Source: Petunia secreta
Lineage: Eukaryota > Streptophyta > Magnoliopsida > Solanales > Solanaceae
NCBI GenBank assembly: GCA_029990175.1
Contig: JARKIP010000053.1
Location: forward strand, 16,944,001-17,008,000
Direction: 5' to 3'
Length of the DNA: 64,000 bases
Below the pieces are notes generated by a model. The model did not search any database, was not told the origin of the DNA, and was given only the letters and a program-made list of their open reading frames with translations. The translations under genes were made by a program, and so were the position numbers. How positions within the stretch are numbered: position 1 is the stretch's first letter; each line of letters starts with the position of its first letter. Below are positions 34,010 to 45,050 of the stretch, piece by piece.

Positions 34010-34363
34010 TTGCAGGCTGGAGTGAGGGAGAACAACTCAAGCTGGATTCTTGACAGTAGTTGTTCGAGGTACATGACAGGAGATAGAAGAAATTTTGTCT
34101 CACTCGCAGTATTTCAAGGAGGCAGTGTGGCCTTCGGAGGAGGAAAAAGCGGTCAAATAGTAGGAATTGGAAAGATTGGGAGAACTCTGGATCATGCTAT
34201 TGAGAATGTTTATTGTGTTGATGGTCTTAGACACAATCTGCTGAGCATCTCCCATCTATGTGATAGAGGAAATGAAGTGAAGTTCTCGTCTGTAGGATGC
34301 ATTGTGAAGAACCTACAGAGTGGAGAAATTGTAATGGAAGGAAAGAGGGTGAACAATGTATAG
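34010..34363 (+). pseudogene. Sirevirus-like protease
   Basis: The frame reads SSWILDSSCSRYMTGDRRNF. The copia protease core is WxLDSGCSRHMTGD, so the active-site glycine is replaced by serine here. LRHNLLSISHLCDRG, the usual bridge to the integrase, follows. A stop (TAG) at 34361 separates it from the integrase. Confidence 0.85.
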
Positions 34364-35600
34364 AAAGCATCGCTGAAGTCATTACCTGAAAACAACCTAA
34401 CATGCTTGAATGTACAAGAAAGTGACTCTCAGCTGTGGCACAAAAGAATGGGTTCATGCAAGTCTCTCACAACTGAATAAGCTTGTATCAAAGGAGCTGG
34501 TTCGTGGACTGCCAAGTAAGAGATTTGAAAACATAAAAATGTGTGATGCATGTGTGAAGGGAAAGCATGTGAGATCATCCTTTAAGTCCAAGAAGGTGGT
34601 AAGTACATCAAAACCACTGGAACTCTTGCATATGGATCTGTGTGGACCTATGAGAGTCAGGAGTAGAGGAGGAAAGAGATTTGTATTCGTGATTGTCGAT
34701 GACTACTCTAGATACACATGGACTCTGTTCTTGGCTACTAAAGATGAAGCTTTTGAAAGCTTTAAAGACTGGGCTGGTGTAGTTCAGAAAAGGTTAAGCC
34801 TCAAACTCATCAGTATCAAATATGATCACGGAACTGAGTTTGAGAACTCAAAATTCTCTGAGTATTGTGCAAAGAACAGCATAGATCATAACTTTTTTGC
34901 TCCAAGAACTCCCCAACAAAATGGAGTGGTTGAGAGGAAGAACAGATCTCTGGAGGATATGGCCAGGACTATGCTATTGTCAAGTGGCCTTGCAAGAAAC
35001 TTTTGGGCTGAAGCTATAAATACTGCATGCTACTTGCTGAACAAATGTTCCATCAGAACAATTCTCGACAAGACCCCATATGAGCTACTCAGAGGTAGAA
35101 AACCAAATATTGCTCATCTAAGACCCTTTGGTTGTAAATGCTTTGTTCACAATAATGGCAAGGAACCCTTGGGAAAGTTCGATGCTAGGAGTGACGAGGC
35201 AATATTTCTTGGTTATTCTACCCAAAGCAAAGCATATAAAGTGTTCAACAAAAGGACACAAACAGTGGAAGAAAGTATGCATGTTGTCTTTGATGAATCA
35301 GATAAGGCACTGGAGGAACGTGAGACAGATGATCAAGTGATTGGCCTTAGCAGGGAAGAAGGTGTGAATGAACTGGAAGACTCAGAAGACAAGGAGACGT
35401 CAGGTGAAGATCCTAGTACATTGGAACAAAGAGTCAACTTGATAGGGGGAACCTCTGATGAAGCTGATGATCCAGCAAGTCAGGAAGAAGCTCTCCAAGA
35501 TAATGATACAGGTTCTTCCAGTCATATTAAACTCAGGCCACGGAAACATCAACGATCTCATCCTTTGGAAAATGTCCTATCAGAATTAGATAAAGGAATC
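34364..35600 (+). pseudogene. Sirevirus-like integrase
   Basis: The zinc-binding end (CDACVKGKHVRSSFKSKK) is followed by the core: LLHMDLCGPM (first Asp), KYDHGTEFENSKF (second Asp) and QQNGVVERKNRSLEDMAR (Glu). All three catalytic residues are present. Then come PYELLRGRKPN, FGCKCFVHN and FLGYSTQSKAYKVFN, the normal copia order. The N-terminal HHCC part is shifted to another frame before 34410. The acidic linker to RT runs to about 35600. Confidence 0.85.
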
Positions 35601-36822
35601 ATGACCAGGTCAGCCTTGAAGAACTTCTGCGCTTTCTTTGCCTTCCTCTCATCTCTGGAACCAAAGAATGTAAAAGAAGCTCTAGAAGACCCAGATTGGA
35701 TTCTAGCCATGCAGGAGGAACTACATCAATTCCAAAGAAGCAAAGTGTGGCACCTAGTTCCTAAGTCAAAGGACAGATCAATAATTGGAACAAAATGGGT
35801 ATTCAGGAACAAACTAGATGAGCATGGTATAGTGACAAGAAACAAAGCAAGATTAGTAATTCAAGGTTATAGTCAGGAAGAAGGAATAGACTACGATGAA
35901 ACCTTTGCACCAGTGGCAAGAATGGAGGCCATCAGGATGCTAATTGCTTTTGCTACATACATGGAGTTCACACTATATCAGATGGATGTGAAGAGTGCTT
36001 TCTTAAATGGCTACCTGAATGAAGAAGTCTATGTAATACAGCCACCAGGTTTTATAAACAATGAATTCCCTGATCATGTTTACAAACTGGACAAGGCTCT
36101 TTATGGATTGAAGCAAGCCCCTAGAGCCTGGTATGAAAGACTCTCAGGATTTCTATTAAAAAAATGGCTTCTCAAGAGGAAAGATTGACAACACATTGTT
36201 CCTCAAAAAGAAAGGAAAAGATCTACTGGTGGTTCAAGTGTATGTCGATGATATCATTTTTGGAGCCACAGATGAGGGGCTATGCAAAGGTTTTGCTGAT
36301 CTGATGGGAAGCGAATTTGAAATGAGCATGATGGGAGAACTAAATTTCATCCTTGGATTACAGACAAAGAAAATACCTGAAGGAACTATGATTCACCAGC
36401 AAAAGTATGTCAAGGAACTGCTGAAGAAGTTTGACATGGAAGGAGCGAAAGAAATGACTACTCCCATTGCACCTGGGACGAAGCTGGATTTGGACGAACT
36501 CAGTCCTTCAACAGACGAGACAAAATATAGAGGAATCATAGGATCACTTCTTTATCTCACAGCCAGTCGGCCTGACATAGTATACAGTGTAGGACCGTGT
36601 GCTAGATTTCAGTCCAAGCCCAGGGAGTCACATTTGACAGATGTGAAGAGGATCCTGAGATACTTGAAAGGAACTCAGGACCTTTGTCTCTGGTACCCAA
36701 GAGGAGGTACTTTTGAACTAATTGGTTTTGCTGATGCAGATTATGCAGGTCATTTGGTGGACAGGAAAAGCACTTCAGGAATTGCACACTTTCTGGTTCC
36801 TTGTTTGATCTCTTGGCCATAA
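35601..36822 (+). pseudogene. Sirevirus-like reverse transcriptase
   Basis: Motifs are WVFRNKLDEHG, KARLVIQGYSQEEGIDYDET, YQMDVKSAFLNGYLNEEVYV and LYGLKQAPRAWYERLSGFLL. A run of seven A at about 36159 shifts the frame. It resumes at 36196 with VQVYVDDIIFG, the YVDD catalytic box. KYRGIIGSLLYLTASRPDI and GFADADYAGHLVDRKSTSG lead into RNase H. A lost base near 36816 (in LISWP) causes the next shift. Confidence 0.85.
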
Positions 36823-37187
36823 AGAAGCAAAACTCAGTTGCCTTATCAACTGCTGAAGCTGAGTATGTGGCAGCTACATTATGCTGTTCACAATTGCTGT
36901 GGATCAAACAACAACTGGAGGACTTTGGTATCAAGTGTGGTGCAGTGCCAATTTTCTGTGACAATAATAGTGCAGTGAATATTGCCAAGAACCCAGTCCT
37001 ACATAAAAGAACCAAGCACAGTGATATTAGACACCATTTCTTGAGAGATAATGTGGAAAAGGGTCTGATTACTATGAATTCATGCAGGACTGAAGATCAA
37101 ATTGCTGATATATTTACCAAAGCATTGAATAAGGTACAGTTTGAGAGGAACGGGTTGGAATTAGGGATGACCAAAATACACGGATGA
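36801..37187 (+). pseudogene. Sirevirus-like RNase H
   Basis: The frame has KKQNSVALSTAEAEYVAA, PIFCDNNSAVNIAKNPV and HKRTKHSDIRHHFLRD, then QIADIFTKALNK, the standard copia RNase H C-terminus. The first Asp of the domain (GFADADYAG) lies in the previous frame. The frame ends in TGA at 37185. Confidence 0.85.
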
Positions 37188-37827
37188 CCTAGCAGGTAAT
37201 CCCTTTGTGATTGGTTAGTTAAGTATTCGATTGTCCATGTTTGAATTTTGTCATTGATGTCTAGTCTAACTTGGTACTTGAATTAGTACACTTGTTCAGT
37301 TTTTGAGCACCAGGTAAGAATAATGTGATCCCATGAAGAACCTACTATGTACTAAGAAGGAACCAATCAAAGCATAAGGAATCATGTCCAGGTATATTCA
37401 CACTACCCTGCATGATAGAAGTCATAACTGAAATTAAATTGTCAATCATACGTGTGTCAAGGGAGATCCTCCATGTTCTTATAACTGTCCTAAATTATAG
37501 GAACACATTCCTTTTCAGGGTAGAATTCTATTTGACTGGTTTGACCCCACTACTTAAAAAGGGTATATCAAAAGAGTCCATAACCGTCAAATCTTTAACT
37601 CTTCCCGGTTCTCAAAAAGTTGAAAAAGCTGCTTCTCCACTTTTCATCAGTACTGCTTTGTCTTCCCTAGAAGTTGTCAAATCACAAACCCCTTCCCTTT
37701 GTTTGTCGATACACCCTGAATCCTTCACCATTCAACCACATCTTCTCCACTACACCAAATTTCTCTCTCAAGCCCTAAAACAGAAACCTCTCTAGAAATC
37801 TCAAAAACTATTCACAAATTCTTTACA
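37188..37827 (+). other. Gap between pol and the extra ORF
   Basis: Mostly AT-rich. A 127-codon frame (37412..37795) has no family resemblance. The gap may hold the leader of a separate message for the downstream ORF, which is an inference from position. Confidence 0.4.
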
Positions 37828-39981
37828 ATGCCTGAAAGACCACCCCCATCCACTCTTGCACAATGAATCGCGAGGGCCCGTACAAAATTTCTTCAAAAAG
37901 GGGACAAGAAATTGGTAAAGAAGATGAGGTCAAGAGCAGTTCCCACTACACCTACTGCACAAAGTTCTTCACAATCACTGCACGAGGTAATCCCTGATCC
38001 TATTTCATCTACGCCTGTCGTTTCAGTAGATATAAACAGCCCTGGAACTATAGAAACTGAAACCCTAGTTACTGGACTAGACAAAATAATAGATGATGAG
38101 CATAATGACAGAACAGATAGGGGGAACTCATGTGATGCTGAGCGAGATAGTGCAAAGGATGAACTTAGGAAAGATTTGCAGGTGCATGTGGTTGGTGAGT
38201 CTGGTGAAAAGTTGAATATTGCAGAAAGAGTGAAAGAACAACTTAGGGAACAAGACCGTATGGAAGCCCTTAGAGAAAGTGAAGTGGAACCCTGTAAAGA
38301 TGTTGGTAGTTCTGAGAATAATGAAAAAGAATCTGTGCCAATAAGTCCAGTAGTTGGAGGACTTGGTCTTGCTGAAGCCTCAGAGAATTTGGTTCAAGAG
38401 CCTGTTGCTTGTCCAAATTCCACTGGGGCTGATGATGCAGATTTAAATTGGACAGATTCTGAGGAAGAAGTGAATAAGGAAATTGTTTTAGAAAAGGAAG
38501 AGATTGCCAAGAAAACTGAAGAACCAAAAAGAAAGAGGAAGTTTGGAGCAGAGGATGAGAAAATGGCTGGTGAGGAAGAAGAAGAAGAAGAAGTTGTGTT
38601 TGTGAAAGAAAACATAGTGGAGCCTGTGAAAAGAAGGAGATTAGTGAAAGGGGGAAAGCCAGTGCTAAAAACAAGACTGGTTGATGAAGCTAGTGAGGAA
38701 AGTGATGACAAGGTTGTTAATGAGCCTATTGTCAGGAGGGTTGGCACCAGGTCTGCATTAAAACAACAACGGGAGAAAGTTGGGAAGTTGAAAAGAATAG
38801 CGACAAATGTAAGAGATAGAGAGGCAAAGAAGAGGGAAGAAGAAGAAAGAAGAGCTGAGGAAGCACAGGAGGAAAGTGATGATGCTGGGAGTTATGCAGA
38901 GCCAAGTGACTCTGATACAGACAGTGAAGCTGAGACCAGAAAAAGGAGGAAAGGTAGTGAGGATGAAGCTGACAGGGTGGCTTTATTCTCTAAGCATCAG
39001 GTGTTGCCTGGCAGCATCCTACATGATCAGAAGGAGTTTCACATGAAGCCACTGCTCAGAATGATTGCTAACCAGGGTTGGTTAGGTTTGTTTGCCAACA
39101 AAGAAAGAAAGTTGTATGTTGATGAGATCAGAGAGTTCTACACAAATTGTAGGGTTAATGCTAGGAGAGTGTTCACCACAGTGAGGGGAATAGATATTGA
39201 GTTTGAGAGACCTGAGCTTGGAGTGATTCTTGACATACCTGCTGAAGGGTATTGTAGGTATATAAACCTGAAATGGCCAAAGAGGACTGATGGAGTCACT
39301 CCTCTAGATGTTGTCAAGAAGTTCTCAGGGAAACCCAAGCTAATGAAGGAGAGGAAGGTAGACAAGAAGGAAATAGAACCTGCACATCAGTTGTTGTTTG
39401 AATTTGTGCACTGGTTCCTTCTACCTAGAGGAGAGAGGAACTGCGAGGCTAGTGCTCTGGACCTGACATACATGGATCTGCTGGACAGGGGGGTAAAGAT
39501 TAATTTGCCTGGGCTGATAGTTAGACATATAAAGAGGATTGCTGACACAGATCAGAAGCCACATTCTCTTGTGCATTTCTACATCCTCCAGCAGGTACTT
39601 GAGCACTTTGGGGTCCCTTTAGAAGCTGGGAAGAAGCCAACCATTCACCAAATGTTTGGGATTAACGTGCTTAAAAATTGTGACTTCTTCAAAGAAAGTA
39701 GAGCTTCAAAGAAACCAATGCAGGCCAAGCAAGAGCAAGAAGAGGAAAGTGAGGACTATGGACCTGAAGAGGCCATTGATGCTGTGAAGGAGCTGGAGAC
39801 GCATGTCCTTGAGGTTAATACAGAAAACATAGAGCTCCACAGACAGCTGAAGTTGAAGGATCAAGAAATTGATCGTTTGAAGATAGACTGCCACAAGCAT
39901 GAGGCCGAGCTGGTGATGGAAAGGGCCAAGAATACGAAGCAACTTGAGGCGCTTATCAAACACTTCAACATTCAGCTTTGA
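37828..39981 (+). pseudogene. Extra ORF after pol, Sirevirus type; plant-transposon-protein-like domain and coiled coil
   Basis: The likely original start is ATG 37828 (MPERPPPSTLAQ), but codon 13 is TGA; the frame then stays open to 39979, and the next ATG is 37924. Residues up to about 380 are low-complexity, acidic and basic (VKRRRLVKGG, RKRRKGSEDE look like nuclear-localisation sites). About residues 390-610 form a folded part: VLPGSILHDQKEFH, FANKERKLYVDEIREFY, NARRVFTTVRGIDIEF, LHFVHW-type, HIKRIADTDQKPHSL. I associate this with the plant 'putative transposon protein' domain found in such ORFs. The C-terminus (AVKELETHVLEVNTENIELH) is a coiled coil. No signal peptide or membrane segment is visible, so an envelope role is not supported. 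Confidence 0.75.
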
Positions 39982-40466
39982 CTCCTCCTGTCCTATCCTC
40001 CTCTTTCTACCTATTGTCTACCCCCTCCTATTCTCTCCTGATTGCATGTGCTGGTTGTTTAAGACAATTTGATTTTCAGTTGTGTACTTAATACTGGGGT
40101 TGTGCTGATATCACAACCTGGATGATGATTTTAATTTTCTTACGCTTATGAATGTTTCCTGCTTAAGTAATTGGTTCTTGATTGGGCCCTTATTACTTCT
40201 TGTGTTTGCTTTTATTACTGACTTGTTGCCTTGTGCTTTAGACTGGATATTATTGCCAAGTTCATGCAGGTATTTGAATCTTTTCGATGATGCCAAAAGG
40301 GGGAAGAAGGAAATGTTGGGATGTTTATGACCTAATCAGAAATGTTGGGATGTTTGTGACCTAATTCATCTGTTTCATTTTTCTTGAACTTGTTACCTTT
40401 TGTTTTTTTTTTTTTTTTTGGTTTATGTCTACTCAGGTTCTTGGACAACATTTGTTTGTCATCATC
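39982..40466 (+). other. 3' untranslated part of the Sirevirus-like element
   Basis: AT-rich with a run of about 20 T near 40405. A short phrase, GAAATGTTGGGATGTTT-GACCTAAT, is repeated at about 40309 and 40341. Otherwise nothing is seen. Confidence 0.5.
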
Positions 40467-40480
40467 AAAAAGGGGGAATT
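40467..40480 (+). other. Polypurine tract of the Sirevirus-like element
   Basis: AAAAAGGGGGAATT immediately before the TG of the 3' LTR. Confidence 0.85.
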
Positions 40481-41386
40481 TGTTGAGAGCTGGTTTTGAA
40501 GTATGACAACCAAGAAGGACTCAGAGGTTCCCACTAAGAACCTAGTCCTTGGAATGAAGGGCAAGCTTGATCGAAAAGGATTACGGGTCGCAAATCGCTG
40601 CGGAACTAGGAGTAGTGGCACGTGAATGAATATGCATCCTAGTCAGACTAAAAGAGGCGGTGTCCAGGCTGTGTCTTCGAAGTGTGAAAAGGAGTTGGAC
40701 TTCAACAAGGAAAAGAGTTACTAGGAATCCTGACTTACCATAATTAAAAGGATTCCTTGTAAAACTCAACTAGGGTTTCAAGACCCATATAAATGCAAGT
40801 AGCGGAGACAGCCGAAAATCAGTTATTCACAAATGGAGAGTTGAGAGCATACAAAGGCGATCTAGCATCTTTCTACGTGAGTAAACTGGAGAAGACAACT
40901 TGAGTGCATGCAGTGTATTGAGTCTAGATATTTTATCTAGGTTCGTCATGTTGCAAGTTGTCTTTAATTCAAGCATTCATAGTTTTACCTATTGGCTTAT
41001 TCAGAAGCGTATGTATTAGGTGAAATTTTGTGTAATTACTGAGAAGCTAGAGTTTAGCTTTGAGTAGTGATTAGGGTCTAGAGTGTAGCCCCTTGGTTAC
41101 AGAGTTTGTAATTAGAAACGTTGCTCTTGTGTTAGTGGATTCAGTTCTAAAATCCCAGAGTGTGGGTCGTGGTTTTTCTCCCTTGAGCAAGGAGTTTTCC
41201 ACGTAAAATCCTTGTGTTCCTTGTGTGTGTGGTGTTGTGAGTTATAATGTTCAAGGCAGCATAAAAGATAAGATAAGAACTAGGTTCTACGTTAGAAGAA
41301 CCAGGTTCTCGTGAGGAAAATCGGTAGACACTATTCAACCCTCCCCCCCTCTTCTAGTGTCTTCAGGAGGTGCATAGAGTATAACA
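40481..41386 (+). repeat. 3' LTR of the Sirevirus-like element
   Basis: TGTTGAGAGCTGG to GTATAACA, 906 bp, followed by the right target copy TAACA and the resumed outer copia gag. Confidence 0.9.
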
Positions 41387-42090
41387 TAACACTATCACAA
41401 AAGATTTGTGGAGTAGTATAGTGTATGCAACAAATGTGCCTCGAGTCTGGGCAAATCTGAAGAGAGATTTGGCAAAGTTGATGCATCTAGAGTGTACTAC
41501 CTTCACAAATAAATTTCTACCTTTGCCTAAGGAACATCATATATATCAGCCTATTTTTCAAGGCTAAGGGACTTATGGGATGAATGTGATGTTCTAGTGC
41601 CAGCACATATAAGTAAGAGGCAAGGCCCTTATTAGAACACATGTAAAGGCAGAGACTATTTCATTTTCTTATGGGGCTCAATGAGTCATTTTCAAAAGCA
41701 ACAAGTCAGATTTTTCTTATGGTGCCAGTGCCTAGTGTTAACCAAGCCTACTCCATGATTGTGTCTGAAGAAAATCATAGAGCTATGGTTCATTCTGTGC
41801 ATATGAGTGAAATCATTGAAGGAACTGCTTTGATGAGCACTAGGAACAATTATTATCCTAGACAAGACAGTTACCAGAATAAATCTAATAACTTTCAGAA
41901 GAATGGGAATCTTCTGTGTGACTACTGCAATGAGAAAGGTCATAATAGAGAAGGTTGTTGGAAGCTGAACGGTTATCCTGAGAATCATTCTAAGCACAAG
42001 AAGAACTTTGATAACTCTAAGAACAAGAAGAAACCAGGATACAGCAATTCAGTCAACTTTGTGAATCAATCTGATGAAATGTATTAGAAC
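41387..42090 (+). pseudogene. Outer copia gag, C-terminal part with zinc knuckle
   Basis: It resumes TITKDLWSSIVYATNVPRVW, then LWDECDVLV with frame changes. From 41671 an open frame reads MGLNESFSKATSQIFLM, PSVNQAYSMIVSEE and CDYCNEKGHNREGCWKLNGYP. The last is an intact CX2CX4HX4C knuckle. The order is the usual copia Gag end. Confidence 0.85.
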
Positions 42091-42700
42091 TGGACTAACG
42101 ATGCAGGACCTAGTTGGGCTAATAATGCAGGAGCAAGCTAGGAAAAGAATACTAGACTCAGGTCCCTCACAGTTTTCCCCTAAATTCACTCAAGATCAGT
42201 ATATGCAACTGCTTTAACTGATTGGCCAAGTATCAAGCAGTGAAAATACCCCCCCCCCCCCCCCCAAAAAAAGTAGGTATACAGTCATCTCTTATGTCTA
42301 AAGTAGAAGACATAATGTGGATAATTGGTGCAGGAGCATCTAACCATATGGTTGGTAATTTGAATATGCTAACTGAGGTAAAGAGAGTGACCTCAAGTAA
42401 GGATGGTAGAGTTCACTTACCTACTGGTGAATTTGCATCAGTAGCTCATATAGGTTCAGCCTACGTATTTGAGAATTGCAAGATAACTAATGTTCTGCAT
42501 ATTTCTGAGTTCATATACAATTTGTTATCTGTTTCAAAGCTTACAAAGGAACTAAAGTGCTCAGGGGGTGGTGTTCTACCCTGATATGTTTTCTTTTTCC
42601 AGGACCCTTGCAATTGGAAGGTGAAGGGGATTGGCAAACTTGAAGTTGGACTATATGTGATGAGAGTGAACAATGTGCAATCACAAAGGACAGAAGAATA
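42091..42700 (+). pseudogene. Outer copia protease
   Basis: From 42310 the frame reads MWIIGAGASNHMVGNLNML, where the copia protease core should be WIIDTGASNHM; the catalytic Asp is replaced by Gly. ITNVLHISEFIYNLLSVSKL is the standard continuation. A run of 17 C followed by 7 A at 42249-42272 lies just upstream and would not be translatable as a normal linker. Confidence 0.8.
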
Positions 42701-43760
42701 GTGTATAGTTTTAGCTAAGTCCTTGAACATAAATACAATAAGTGATTGTGGTATAAGTACTAGTGATTCTCTTTGGCATATGAGACTAGGACATGCCCCT
42801 GTAACTACTTTGAAGAAATTGGATTCTATGAAAAGTATGAGGTCTAAATGTACTCAATATTGCATTGTGTGCCCTTTGGCAAAGCAAACAAGATTGTCAT
42901 TTCTAAATAATACTACTTTCTATAATGCTTGCTTTCATCTTGTTCAGGGTGATGTGTGGGGACCTTATAGAGTGCCCACACATAATGGTAAAAAGTACTT
43001 TTTAAACATTGGTGTATGACTATTCAAGATATACTTGGATTTTTTTACTAAATTCAATAGTTGAAGTAGTAGTTGTGTTGAGAGATTTTCTGAGGATGGT
43101 TTCTAATGTTTTCTCCACCTCAGACAAGATATTAAGGATTGATAATAGGTGTGAGTTTTTCAACTCTTAAGTGCACAGTCTGTTGAAATCATTAGGCATT
43201 ATACACCAAAGCACCTGTATATATACCCCTCAACAAAATAGGGTGTTGAAAGGAGACACAGGTACATACTTGACATAGCAAGGGCGCTAAGACTTCAAGC
43301 ATGTGTTCCACTCATGTTTTGGGGAGAATGTGCTTTTACGGCTTTGTATATCATCAACCGACTGCCATCCCACATCATTAATGGTAAATCACCTTTTGAA
43401 AGATTGTTCAGTAATAAGCCTGCTTTGAATCATATGAGGGTGTTTGGGTGCTTGGCATATGACACTTCTGTCAAAAAGCGTGATAAGTTCGGTCCTAGAG
43501 TGTTCCTACGTTACTCTACCACTCAAAAATTCTACAGGCTGTTTGATCTTCACTCAAAGGAATTCCTGGTTAGCAGAGATGTTATTTTCAAAGAAACTGT
43601 GTTTCTATTCAGTCAGATGTCCACCTCCAAATCTCCTCTATTTCCTGTTCTTCAGTACAACATACCAGCAGATTCAAAGCCCCTGAATATGTGAGTTCAT
43701 TATCCCAGCCATAATCCTATTCCTGATGCTCAACCCATGATACTTGATCCTGCAGTATCA
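42701..43760 (+). pseudogene. Outer copia integrase
   Basis: LWHMRLGHAPVTTLKKL and CTQYCIVCPLAKQTRLSF are the HHCC zinc-binding part. The core begins HLVQGDVWGPYRVP (first Asp) and breaks into several frames between 43020 and 43300. The second Asp is in a segment near 43135 (ILRIDNRCEFFNS), where the acceptor motif is altered. FWGECAFTALYIINRLPSHI, PFERLFSNKPALNHMRVFGC and SRDVIFKETVFLF finish the domain. Confidence 0.8.
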
Positions 43761-44111
43761 TCTGCAAAACTAGTCATTACTCATGGACCTGACTCTCTTG
43801 ATTCTGCTTATCCCATTCAACTGCCCGCACCATCGGTTCCTAACCGAAATACATCCAGGACCAGCAGACCACCTGTGTGGCTCTAAGACTATGTTACCAC
43901 TACAAAGTCTGCTTCTTGTGTCTATCCCATGTCTAACTATGTAGGGTATGATCATCTCACACATACTTATAAAGCTACTTTATCCTCTATTTTCAGTATT
44001 ACAGAACCAACTTCTTTTGAGTCAACCAGTAAAGATCCTAACTAGATTGATGCTATGAAGAGTGAGGTCTAGGCCTTAGAGGAAAATCATACCTATACCA
44101 TTGTTCCGTTG
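43761..44111 (+). pseudogene. Outer copia linker and start of RT
   Basis: A Pro-rich linker, then SNYVGYDHLTHTYKATLSS and EPTSFESTSKDPN, a stop, IDAMKSEV, a stop, and ALEENHTYTIV. These are the usual copia residues just before the RT. The frame is cut at 44111, within IVPL, by the minus-strand gypsy insertion. Confidence 0.8.
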
Positions 44112-44933
44112 TGGTGCAAGCTAAACCGATGGTTAAGCTAGGCACGAAGGAAATGCGGAAACAATAATGAATTAAAGATAGAAGCAAGACAAATCTTGCT
44201 TCGATTCAAAAGAACATTGAGGAACTAGTCTCAAGCTCGATCGAATCGGAGGTCAAGAATCACCTATACTAAGCAACAATCCTCAAGAAGAACAAGCTTC
44301 TTGCAAATTGAATGACCGAGAAGAAAATGTTCAAATGACTCACACCGAATGGCACAAATTCTTTAAAATCCCACAACGGGGTTCGGCTCCATCGGAGACT
44401 CACAATAGCTACAACTATGTTTGATCATTCAACAACAACTAGTTACAATGAAATGGAATAAGGTTTACATAGAAAATACTAAGGGTAAACTAGTAAAATG
44501 GTCACAGGTGACCAATAAGAGCAAGCCCCACAGGGCTGAAATAATGAGTGTTCGGCAGCCTTGACTTCAGTGCTCGGTTGCTTGCTCGAACACATTTAGT
44601 GAGTGTTCGGCAGCCTTAACTTTGATGCTCGGTTGCTTGCTCGAACACATTTATCATCGGGCGCCCACTTGACAAGTTGTGTTCGGCTTTGTGCTGCTTA
44701 ACGCTAAGGGTTAGTGTTTGGTCACTTTGTCCTTGGGCTCAAATCTGAGGATGTAGCCTTCGGTTCTAGCACTTTGCCACTCTTCCTCCGAACACATGCT
44801 TCCTCCCGACCAAGCCAACTGAATGTGCATATCATGTAGCAATTTGGCTTGGCTTCGTGTCATTGGCCTCGGTGGATCATTCATTGACTTCAAGGGATTG
44901 TCGAGCACTTGATCATTACTTCGGGCTGCATCA
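44112..44933 (-). repeat. 3' LTR of the minus-strand gypsy
   Basis: 822 bp. On the minus strand it begins TGATGCAGCCC next to the polypurine tract and ends TTGCACCA. A tandem copy of GAGTGTTCGGCAGCCTTGAC with GCTCGGTTGCTTGCTCGAAC occurs twice near 44540-44650 (plus strand); the other LTR has the same doubling. Confidence 0.9.
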
Positions 44934-44948
44934 TCCTCCCTTTTTGAG
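44934..44948 (-). other. Polypurine tract of the minus-strand gypsy
   Basis: CTCAAAAAGGGAGGA on the minus strand, directly before the LTR's TG. Confidence 0.8.
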
Positions 44949-45050
44949 AAGATTTCGTCCTCGAAATGGCTTCAGCATCTGTCCCCGGTACTTGGACTGC
45001 AACACAAGGAGTTAAGTCAGCAACATTGAAAGTATTGGACACATTATACT
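44949..45050 (-). pseudogene. Minus-strand gypsy integrase, last residues
   Basis: On the minus strand NVSNTFNVADLTPC continues the phrase NNNAYVIDLPGEY found at 51930-52010. The two halves are separated by the younger insertion and its ATACT duplication. Confidence 0.85.

Larger units (their letters stand above)
30726..41386 (+). mobile_element. Sirevirus-like Ty1/copia retrotransposon with extra ORF after pol
   Basis: 10,661 bp inserted in the outer copia gag. LTRs of 907 and 906 bp start TGTTGAG and end GTATAACA. Flanks are GAACA on the left and TAACA on the right (4 of 5). Layout: primer site, gag with coiled coil and zinc knuckle, protease, integrase, RT, RNase H, a 0.6-kb gap, a ~718-codon ORF, a polypurine tract, 3' LTR. 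An additional ORF between pol and the 3' LTR and a coiled-coil Gag are features of the Sirevirus/Maximus lineage. Confidence 0.85.

Noticed and set aside
38270..38747. Leu- and Ser-rich minus-strand ORFs
   Set aside because: Antisense shadows of the acidic part of the post-pol ORF.
37828..39981. Envelope protein call for the post-pol ORF
   Set aside because: No signal peptide, no membrane segment, and many charged low-complexity stretches.
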